Positions 45,550-51,273 of a stretch of DNA of 64,000 nt are shown one piece after another. The notes under the pieces were generated by a model. It had not been told where the DNA came from, made no database searches, and was given only the letters and a program-made list of their open reading frames with translations. The first letter of the stretch is position 1. Each line of letters starts with the position of its first letter. Origin of the DNA: Flavobacteriales bacterium 33_180_T64 (GTDB lineage Bacteria; Bacteroidota; Bacteroidia; Flavobacteriales; Flavobacteriaceae); contig MAAQ01000013.1 of NCBI GenBank assembly GCA_002162685.1, positions 62,001 to 126,000 on the forward strand. The letters are read 5' to 3'. A program made the position numbers and the translations under genes.

Positions 45550-45916
45550 CGTTCTTGTTCTTAATTTTATTAGTTAAAGTGTTAAAGATATAAAAAAATT
45601 GTAATTAAAAAATAAAAATCCCAATTGAGTATGAGGTTTAACGTTGTTTAACCCTATTTGAATTTTATAATGACGAATTTAGATAAAATGTTTTGGTTTT
45701 ATGGTTTTGAATTTAAAAAAACTTTTTAAAATGAGGTAATAGAACTCAGCTTCAAGCCTTATTTCAACTATCCCTCTCCTAAAATTCAAAACTCACATCC
45801 TATATATCAATGACTTAATTTAAAACTTGTCAAATTTGACCATCCATTAAAATCATCTATTTATAGAAAAAATATAATTCTTGAGGGTTAACTGTATTGA
45901 TTCAAATCACCTATAA

Positions 45917-45980
45917 TATCAGCAAACTTTGTTTGCTTATTAAAACGCACTAGCAAATTTACTGAAGCAAGCTTCGATAA
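45917..45980. repeat. 64-bp direct repeat, copy 1
   Basis: Identical over 64 bp to 46032-46095, 115 bp further on. Within it AGCAAAC-TTT-GTTTGCT and GAAGC-AA-GCTTC can form hairpins. It is followed by AGGGAT...ATCCCT (45984-46006), a further hairpin that resembles part of the element at 23.5 kb. The rest of the 573-bp gap (45550-45916) is AT-rich and shows no gene. Confidence 0.9.
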
Positions 45981-46031
45981 TATAGGGATTGACTTCGTCC
46001 ATCCCTAAAAGTGTATGCTGGTAATACATGT

Positions 46032-46114
46032 TATCAGCAAACTTTGTTTGCTTATTAAAACGCACTAGCAAATTTACTGAAGCAAGCTTCGATAAATTTG
46101 CTAGTGCGTTTTAA
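46032..46114. repeat. 64-bp direct repeat, copy 2, with a 21-bp inverted repeat
   Basis: Copy 2 of the 64-bp repeat (46032-46095). Its part 46055-46075 pairs perfectly over 21 bp with 46094-46114, around an 18-nt loop. Copy 1 lacks the right arm. The hairpin ends 8 bp from the tRNA-Ser 3' end, and on the minus strand its T-rich side could stop the tRNA transcript. Confidence 0.9.
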
Positions 46115-46122
46115 TGTATTCG

Positions 46123-46210
46123 CAGAGAGGAAGGGATTCGAACCCTCGATACCCTTTTGGAGTATACACACTTTCCAGGCGTGCGCCTTCGACCACTCGG
46201 CCACCTCTCT
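46123..46210 (-). tRNA. tRNA-Ser (anticodon GGA)
   Basis: An 88-nt class II tRNA on the minus strand. The acceptor stem AGAGAGG pairs with CCTCTCT, the D-arm has GCCGAGTGGTCGAAGGC, the anticodon loop reads CTGGAAA (GGA at 46176-46174), a long variable arm follows as in serine tRNAs, and the T-arm contains GGTTCGAATCC. The discriminator is G and CCA is not encoded. Confidence 0.96.
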
Positions 46211-46278
46211 TTAATTAATTCAAAATTGAATTTAAAAATATCAAAACTAAATGATATTCAAAACTCAAGTTATATTTT

Positions 46279-47310
46279 CTATGTCATCTCACCTCTTAAA
46301 GAGGTTTCAAAAATAGTTTTGAATGCTCTAGGGGAAACTTGTTCTCCTAACATGAACATTAACTTTGCCAAAGCAGCTTCAGTAGTAATATCTTTTCCTG
46401 AGATAACTCCTATAGATTTTAATTGTGTACTGGTTTCATATTGCCCCATTAAAACACCTCCACCTGAACACTGGGTGACATTAATAATAGGAATGCTTCT
46501 TTTAATTGTTTGTTTTAATAAATCAATAAACCACGCTTCTGTTGTTGTGTTTCCGGCTCCATAAGTTTCTAAAACAATCCCTTTAATATGTTCCATAATA
46601 AAAAAAGGTTTCAAAACAGATTCACTAATACCAGGAAATAATTTTATGAGTAATATTTCAGTTTTAAATTGTTTATGAACAACAAGCTTCTTTCTAAGGT
46701 TTGGCTTGAAAAGATCATCATACTCAACTTTTAAATGAACGCCAGATTCTGCCAAGTGTGGATAGTTAAAAGATTCAAAAGCTTCAAAATGCTCTGCATT
46801 AATCTTTGTTGTTCTATTTCCGCGATATAATTTATACTCAAAGTACAAACCTACTTCTTTAATCACAGGTTTACCGCCTTTTTGTAATGATGCCATTTGT
46901 ATAGATGTAATCAAATTCTCTTTAGCATCAGTTCGCAAATCTCCTATAGGTAACTGTGAGCCGGTGAAAATAATTGGCTTTGCTAAATTTTCAAACATAA
47001 AACTTAAAGCAGAAGCCGAGTAACTCATAGTATCACTACCATGAAGCACAACAAAACCATCAAAATCATCATAATTATCTTCTATAATTTCTGCAATTTG
47101 AACCCAATACTTAGGATTCATATTGCTAGAATCTATTGGGTCTTCAAATGATAGTGTTTCAATAGTGCAATCTAAAAGCTGAAGTTCGGGAATTCGTTGT
47201 AATAAGTTTTTAAAATCGAAAGCCTTTAAAGCACTTGTTTTGGGATCCATAATCATACCAATGGTTCCTCCTGTATAAACTAATAATATGTTAGGTTGCG
47301 TTTTAGACAT
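46279..47310 (-). CDS. ansA: Type I (cytoplasmic) L-asparaginase
   Basis: A 343-residue asparaginase of the bacterial type I/II fold. The N-terminal LLVYTGGTIGMI carries the first catalytic Thr, and VLHGSDTMSYSASALSFM carries the second Thr-Asp pair; TGSQLPIGDLRTDAKENL follows. There is no signal peptide, so the cytoplasmic type I is likely. It converts asparagine to aspartate and ammonia. The start is ATG at 47310, one base after the tatD stop; an in-frame ATG farther upstream lies inside tatD. It forms an operon with tatD. Confidence 0.94.
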   Translation of the reverse strand: MSKTQPNILLVYTGGTIGMIMDPKTSALKAFDFKNLLQRIPELQLLDCTIETLSFEDPIDSSNMNPKYWVQIAEIIEDNYDDFDGFVVLHGSDTMSYSASALSFMFENLAKPIIFTGSQLPIGDLRTDAKENLITSIQMASLQKGGKPVIKEVGLYFEYKLYRGNRTTKINAEHFEAFESFNYPHLAESGVHLKVEYDDLFKPNLRKKLVVHKQFKTEILLIKLFPGISESVLKPFFIMEHIKGIVLETYGAGNTTTEAWFIDLLKQTIKRSIPIINVTQCSGGGVLMGQYETSTQLKSIGVISGKDITTEAALAKLMFMLGEQVSPRAFKTIFETSLRGEMT

Positions 47311-47311
47311 T

Positions 47312-48079
47312 TTATATTCCAAATATTTCTTTAGAGTTTTCGGTAGTAATTTCGGCAATTTTTTCTTCGGAAACCGAATATATTTCTGCTAATTTTTCTA
47401 ACACCTTAATTATATAAGCACTTTCATTACGTTTTCCTCTATATGGTTTTGGTGCTAGATATGGAGAATCGGTTTCTAAAACAATATGTTTTAAATCAAT
47501 AGCTTTTAAAAACTGATCTATCTTTCCGTTTTTAAATGTAGCTACGCCTCCAATTCCTAATTTCATATTATAGGAAATGGCTTGATGTGCTTGTTCTATA
47601 GTTCCTGTAAAACAATGAAAAATTCCAAAGAGCTTATCATCTTTAACCATCTCTAAAATTTCAAAAATTTCGTCAAAGGCATCTCTACAATGAATCACAA
47701 TTGGTAAGTCATACTGTTTTGCTAACTGTATTTGATACTTAAATGCCTCCTTTTGAATCTCAAGTGTTGACGTATCCCAATATAAATCAATTCCAATTTC
47801 ACCAATAGCATAAAAATGATGTTTACTAAGCATTTCTTCTACATGCAGTAATTCTTTTTTGTAATTTTCTTTTACAGAAGTAGGATGTAATCCCATCATT
47901 AAAAATATGTGCTCTGGAAAATCTGCTTCTAATCTTAACATTGCATCTGTATACGTTGAATCTATTGCTGGAATAAAAAACCTAGAGACGTTTTGAGAAA
48001 TTGCTCTCTCAATCATTGCTTTTCGATCATCATCAAAAGCTTCACTATATAAATGCGTATGTGTATCTGTAATCATCAT
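47312..48079 (-). CDS. tatD: TatD family metal-dependent hydrolase (DNase)
   Basis: A 255-residue TIM-barrel hydrolase. Motifs: TDTHTHLYSEAFDDD (first metal His pair), IGEIGIDLYWD (metal Glu), IVIHCRDAFDE, FHCFTGT, and LETDSPYLAPKPYRGKRNE. The family has 3'-5' deoxyribonuclease activity and appears in DNA repair and turnover. Start ATG at 48079 or the second ATG at 48076. A TAnnTTTG box lies 4 nt upstream. ansA follows after one base. Confidence 0.94.
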   Translation of the reverse strand: MMITDTHTHLYSEAFDDDRKAMIERAISQNVSRFFIPAIDSTYTDAMLRLEADFPEHIFLMMGLHPTSVKENYKKELLHVEEMLSKHHFYAIGEIGIDLYWDTSTLEIQKEAFKYQIQLAKQYDLPIVIHCRDAFDEIFEILEMVKDDKLFGIFHCFTGTIEQAHQAISYNMKLGIGGVATFKNGKIDQFLKAIDLKHIVLETDSPYLAPKPYRGKRNESAYIIKVLEKLAEIYSVSEEKIAEITTENSKEIFGI

Positions 48080-48083
48080 TGTG

Positions 48084-48091
48084 CAAAAATA
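48084..48091 (-). promoter_or_regulatory. Candidate -7 promoter element for tatD-ansA
   Basis: The minus strand reads TATTTTTG, exact TAnnTTTG, 4 nt before the first and 7 nt before the second tatD ATG. It lies 15 bp from the divergent box at 48107-48114. Confidence 0.45.
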
Positions 48092-48106
48092 ATCGTTTTA
48101 TAGAAT

Positions 48107-48114
48107 TATATTTG
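48107..48114 (+). promoter_or_regulatory. Candidate -7 promoter element for the retropepsin-like gene
   Basis: TATATTTG matches TAnnTTTG, 19 nt before the ATG at 48134. It faces away from the tatD box in a 54-bp divergent spacer, so the two promoters overlap. Confidence 0.5.
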
Positions 48115-48133
48115 CAGAAAACAAATAAGAGTT

Positions 48134-48574
48134 ATGGAAACTTTAAAAGAGTTTTTGATTAATAAAGGTTATACAAAAGTGAAACTCAAATTAACGAAGA
48201 CTAATCATTTTGAAATTATAGCAACTATTAATGGTGTAAAAGGTCTTTTTATTTTAGATACTGGAGCATCAAGTTCGTGTGTGGGTTTTGAAGCGATTGA
48301 GACATTTAATCTCACAGCAAAAGATTCTAAGGTTAAAGCTGCTGGTGCTGGTGCTACCGATATGGCGACTCAGTTATCTAAAAAAAACACCTTAAATATT
48401 GGAAAATGGAAAAAAGACAAAGTCGCACTAGTTTTATTTAATCTTACTCATGTAAATACGGCTTTAAAAAATCATAATGCTCAACCTGTTGATGGCATTA
48501 TTGGTGCTGATATTCTTAAAAAATCAAAAGCAATTATTGATTATGAAATGAAATACTTATATTTAAAATTGTAG
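48134..48574 (+). CDS. Retropepsin-like aspartic protease domain protein
   Basis: A 146-residue single-domain protein. FILDTGASSSCVG carries the catalytic Asp42-Thr-Gly, followed by GIIGADIL, a family segment. No signal peptide or membrane segment is visible, so it is probably cytoplasmic. Such single-domain retropepsins would need to dimerise to be active. Substrate unknown. It is divergent from tatD and stands upstream of the response regulator gene with a 66-nt gap. Confidence 0.85.
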   Translation: METLKEFLINKGYTKVKLKLTKTNHFEIIATINGVKGLFILDTGASSSCVGFEAIETFNLTAKDSKVKAAGAGATDMATQLSKKNTLNIGKWKKDKVALVLFNLTHVNTALKNHNAQPVDGIIGADILKKSKAIIDYEMKYLYLKL

Positions 48575-48640
48575 AAAATTATATCTACATTTACAAAATC
48601 TTATTATATTTAGATATAAATCCCTCAGATTAATAGCAAA

Positions 48641-49276
48641 ATGTCTACGTCAATAATAATAGCCGATGATCACCCACTCATTCTTAAAGGCCTCAACGAC
48701 TTTCTTTTAGAAAAACAATTTAATGTTATTGCCAGTGCAAAAAATGGCAAAGAAGCCTTTACTCTAATAAATGCTCATCAGCCAGATATCGCGATTTTAG
48801 ATATCCAAATGCCTATTCTCACAGGCTTACAAGTTGCTGAAAAATGTAAAAATGAAGGTTTAAGTACTAAAATTATTATTATCACTTTTGAAAAAAGTGA
48901 AGAGATTTATAATAAAGCAAAGTCTTTAGGTATTTATGGATATATTCTCAAAGAATTTGCTATTGCTGAGATTGAGAACTGTATCGCTTCTGTGCTGAAG
49001 GAGAAATCTTATTTTAGCCCAGAATTAATAGAATATCTAGAAATAAGAGAAACACCAAAAGCATTAAAAAACTTGACAGATTCTGAAATGAAAGTCTTTA
49101 AACTTTTGGCTGAAAATAAAACAGCTAAAGAGATTGCAGTTGTATTATTCATTTCTAATCGTACAGTAGAAAAACATAAAAGCAATATTAGAACAAAGCT
49201 AAAATTAGAATCAAAAGCAAATACCATTGTTCTTTATGCTAAAAAATACCAGGATTTTTTATCTGAATATACGTAG
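48641..49276 (+). CDS. NarL/LuxR-family response regulator, orphan
   Basis: A 211-residue regulator. The receiver domain has the acidic pair Asp9-Asp10, phosphoacceptor Asp54 (ILDIQMP), Thr82 and Lys104. The C-terminal LuxR-type helix-turn-helix follows LTDSEMKVFKLLAENKTAKEI and NRTVEKHKSNI (about residues 144-190). There is no histidine kinase gene in the window next to it. Its stop codon lies inside the first of three identical palindromes that precede small terminator-ended units, so I infer it controls them. Confidence 0.93.
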   Translation: MSTSIIIADDHPLILKGLNDFLLEKQFNVIASAKNGKEAFTLINAHQPDIAILDIQMPILTGLQVAEKCKNEGLSTKIIIITFEKSEEIYNKAKSLGIYGYILKEFAIAEIENCIASVLKEKSYFSPELIEYLEIRETPKALKNLTDSEMKVFKLLAENKTAKEIAVVLFISNRTVEKHKSNIRTKLKLESKANTIVLYAKKYQDFLSEYT

Positions 49277-49288
49277 AACTACGTATTG
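49267..49288 (+). promoter_or_regulatory. Palindromic operator-like element, copy 1
   Basis: The 22-bp element contains the perfect palindrome ATACGTAGAACTACGTAT (49269-49286) and overlaps the stop codon of the response regulator gene. It is identical to copies at 49403 and 49593. A weak -7-like box AATCTTTG begins 40 nt after the core start (49309-49316). Its centre is about 44 nt before the expected transcript start, a usual place for an activator site. Confidence 0.8.
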
Positions 49289-49320
49289 ACTTTATAGAAT
49301 CAAATGCTAATCTTTGCTCT

Positions 49321-49390
49321 GCTATTAATTCTTATTGGGAGGATTACATTAACTGAAACTCTGAATCGTTGTGGATTCAGGGTTTTTTTT
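49321..49390 (+). ncRNA. Candidate small RNA 1, about 70 nt
   Basis: From the predicted start near 49321 (GCTATTAATT) to a strong terminator, AAACTCTGAATC/GATTCAGGGTTT with 12 bp including one G-U (49356-49390), followed by eight T. There is no ATG-led reading frame. The first nine bases are the same as those of candidate 2. Transcription has not been shown. Confidence 0.55.
49356..49390 (+). terminator. Intrinsic terminator of unit 1
   Basis: A 12-bp stem with a 6-nt loop (GTTGTG) and a run of eight T. It may also end transcripts of the response regulator gene. Confidence 0.85.
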
Positions 49391-49402
49391 GTTAAAACTA
49401 AA

Positions 49403-49424
49403 ATATACGTAGAACTACGTATTG
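49403..49424 (+). promoter_or_regulatory. Palindromic operator-like element, copy 2
   Basis: Identical 22-bp element; core 49405-49422. The -7-like box GAAGTTTG is at 49445-49452, again exactly 40 nt after the core start. Lies just after the terminator of unit 1. Confidence 0.8.
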
Positions 49425-49456
49425 ATTCGTATTAATTTATTGACGAAGTTTGCATT

Positions 49457-49525
49457 GCTATTAATCAATTTCCTTTTTTACGAAAGGATTAAAGCTCTAA
49501 ATCTTTATGGTTTAGAGCTTTTTTT
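49457..49525 (+). ncRNA. Candidate small RNA 2, about 69 nt
   Basis: From about 49457 (GCTATTAATC) to the terminator at 49491-49525. It has a first hairpin TCCTTT-TTTACG-AAAGGA (49471-49488) and the terminator hairpin. No ATG-led reading frame. Its first part matches candidate 1, the rest differs, which suggests related RNAs with different targets, if they are regulators. Confidence 0.55.
49491..49525 (+). terminator. Intrinsic terminator of unit 2
   Basis: AAAGCTCTAAA and TTTAGAGCTTT form an 11-bp perfect stem, then seven T. Confidence 0.88.
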
Positions 49526-49592
49526 ATATTCAAATTCAAAATAACACTCAATAAACCCTTCAACAGTAAAATTTTAACATTTAAAAAGTGAA

Positions 49593-49614
49593 ATATACGT
49601 AGAACTACGTATTG
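49593..49614 (+). promoter_or_regulatory. Palindromic operator-like element, copy 3
   Basis: Identical 22-bp element; core 49595-49612. The -7-like position is GAATTTTA (49635-49642), the same 40-nt offset as in copies 1 and 2, with the flanking ACGAA shared with copy 2. Confidence 0.8.
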
Positions 49615-49646
49615 TTTGGTGTTAGTATAATAACGAATTTTACACC

Positions 49647-49743
49647 AGAGTTATTAGAATTAGAGGGATTTTTTTATAGTAACTCTATTAATTAATTAGG
49701 GTATATAAGGCTCTGGGTCTCTTCATAAACTCAGGGCTTTATT
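49647..49743 (+). ncRNA. Candidate small RNA 3 or leader of the small membrane peptide gene
   Basis: From about 49647, with AGAGTTA...TAACTCT pairing and then a 12-bp hairpin with G-U pairs (49707-49740) followed by only a short T run. This terminator looks leaky, so the transcript could either stop as a small RNA or continue into the 36-residue peptide gene at 49774. Confidence 0.45.
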
Positions 49744-49773
49744 GAAAACGAAGCATTAAAACACATAAAAAAA

Positions 49774-49884
49774 ATGGAAACAATGAAAAACAAACAAAGC
49801 CTCACTAATAAGATATTTATTTTAGGCTTGATTTTTAGTGCCATTTTAATTATATCAATAAATATTCTTGTAAATTTTTTTTAG
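49774..49884 (+). CDS. 36-residue single-pass membrane peptide
   Basis: A short frame starting METMKNKQSLTNKIFILG and continuing as one hydrophobic helix (ILGLIFSAILIISINIL) to a TAG stop. A basic, polar start followed by a helix fits an inner-membrane micropeptide with its N terminus in the cytoplasm. An alternative start is the second ATG at 49783. It follows the third operator unit and precedes a terminator, so it has a complete transcription-unit context. No family recognised. Confidence 0.55.
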   Translation: METMKNKQSLTNKIFILGLIFSAILIISINILVNFF

Positions 49885-49914
49885 TTATTAGTTAGTTATT
49901 TTTTATTAGGTAGA

Positions 49915-49947
49915 AAAAGCGCAATCCATACTTTGAATTGCGCTTTT
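49915..49947. terminator. Bidirectional terminator
   Basis: AAAAGCGCAAT and ATTGCGCTTTT form an 11-bp stem between the convergent small peptide gene and odhB. The T tract is better on the minus strand. Confidence 0.85.
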
Positions 49948-49974
49948 CTGTATACTAGACTTATGTGAAACTGT

Positions 49975-51189
49975 CTACATTTCTAGCGCCTTTTTCACAT
50001 CATTATTCATTAATAATTCTGTTGGGTTTTCTAATGCTTCCTTTACAGCTACAAGAAAACCAACACTTTCTTTACCATCAATAATTCTATGGTCATAAGA
50101 TAAAGCGACATACATAATTGGTCTAATCACGACTTCTCCATTAATAGCAACTGGACGCTCAACAATATTATGCATTCCTAAAATTCCACTTTGTGGTGGA
50201 TTAATAATAGGCGTTGATAACATACTTCCAAAAACACCACCATTTGAAATGGTAAATGTCCCTCCTGTCATTTCATCGACAGTAATTTGACCATCACGAG
50301 CTCTAATTGCTAAACGTTTTACTTCGGCTTCAACACCTCTAAAACTTAAATTTTCAGCATTTCTAATAACAGGTACCATTAAGCCTTTAGGTCCAGACAC
50401 TGCAATAGATACATCTACAAAATCATAGCTTAACATTTCTTTTCCATCAATCATAGAATTAACCGCTGGATACATCTTTAATGCACGAACAACTGCTAAT
50501 GTAAAGAAGCTCATAAACCCAAGACCTACACCATGCTTTACTTTAAAGTCTTCTTTGTATTGTTTACGTAATTCAAAAATTGGAGACATATCAACTTCGT
50601 TAAACGTTGTTAACATAGCCGTCGTATTTTTGGCTTCTACCAAACGTTCTGCAACTTTGCGACGCAACATTGACATTTTACTATGTGATGATCCACGGCT
50701 TCCACCTGTAGGTGTTCCCATAGAGGGCATTGCTTTAACAGCATCTTCTTTTGTTATACGACCATCCTTTCCTGTTCCCGAAATTGATGACGCATCCATT
50801 CCCTTTTCATCTAATATCTTCTTAGCTGCAGGGCTTGCTGTACCAGTAGCATATGTTTTGTTTTCTACAACTGATTTTAGAGCTTCCTTTTTAGGTGTTT
50901 CTTCTTTTTTCTCCTCTTTTACTGGAGCAGAAGACTCCCCTTCAGGCTTTGCAGCACTTGTATCAATTAAACAAACAATCGCTCCTACTTCAACAGCATC
51001 ACCTTCTTCTGCCTTTAGCGTAATTATTCCACTAGCTTCAGCGGGTAACTCTAAGGTAGCCTTATCACTATCTACTTCTGCAATAGCTTGGTCTTTTTCA
51101 ACATAATCTCCATCGGCAACTAACCATTCTGCAATTTCTACTTCTGTGATTGATTCTCCTGGTGAAGGAACTTTCATTTCTAAAATCAT
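49975..51189 (-). CDS. odhB: 2-oxoglutarate dehydrogenase E2, dihydrolipoyllysine succinyltransferase
   Basis: A 404-residue E2 of the 2-oxoglutarate dehydrogenase complex. It has an N-terminal lipoyl domain ([17 protein letters not shown], with the lipoylated Lys in DKAT), a Lys/Glu-rich linker, an E3/E1-binding region ([17 protein letters not shown]), and the catalytic domain ending in [12 protein letters not shown], with the catalytic His and Asp. It transfers succinyl groups to CoA in the TCA cycle. Lies 84 nt after odhA. Confidence 0.95.
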   Translation of the reverse strand: MILEMKVPSPGESITEVEIAEWLVADGDYVEKDQAIAEVDSDKATLELPAEASGIITLKAEEGDAVEVGAIVCLIDTSAAKPEGESSAPVKEEKKEETPKKEALKSVVENKTYATGTASPAAKKILDEKGMDASSISGTGKDGRITKEDAVKAMPSMGTPTGGSRGSSHSKMSMLRRKVAERLVEAKNTTAMLTTFNEVDMSPIFELRKQYKEDFKVKHGVGLGFMSFFTLAVVRALKMYPAVNSMIDGKEMLSYDFVDVSIAVSGPKGLMVPVIRNAENLSFRGVEAEVKRLAIRARDGQITVDEMTGGTFTISNGGVFGSMLSTPIINPPQSGILGMHNIVERPVAINGEVVIRPIMYVALSYDHRIIDGKESVGFLVAVKEALENPTELLMNNDVKKALEM

Positions 51190-51273
51190 CGTTCTGTAAT
51201 TTTATTTTTAAGCGTTTGTTTCAGTTTATATTTTAGTAAACCGTTCTTTACAAGAAGGTCTATTTTAAGTATT

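Noticed and set aside
45917-46114. The 64-bp repeats as a CRISPR array
   Set aside because: Only two copies, unit longer than usual with a 51-bp spacer, and no cas genes nearby.
45917-46210. Integration site (att) of a genomic island at tRNA-Ser
   Set aside because: No integrase or island genes lie beside it, and the repeat does not copy the tRNA 3' end.
46157-46564. A 135-residue plus-strand frame across tRNA-Ser and the ansA end
   Set aside because: It runs through the tRNA gene and antisense to ansA, so it is a chance frame.
49267-49614. The three palindromes as recombination or CRISPR-type repeats
   Set aside because: Each has the same 40-nt offset to a promoter-like box and its own terminator, which fits operators better; spacers differ in length and no recombinase or cas gene is present.
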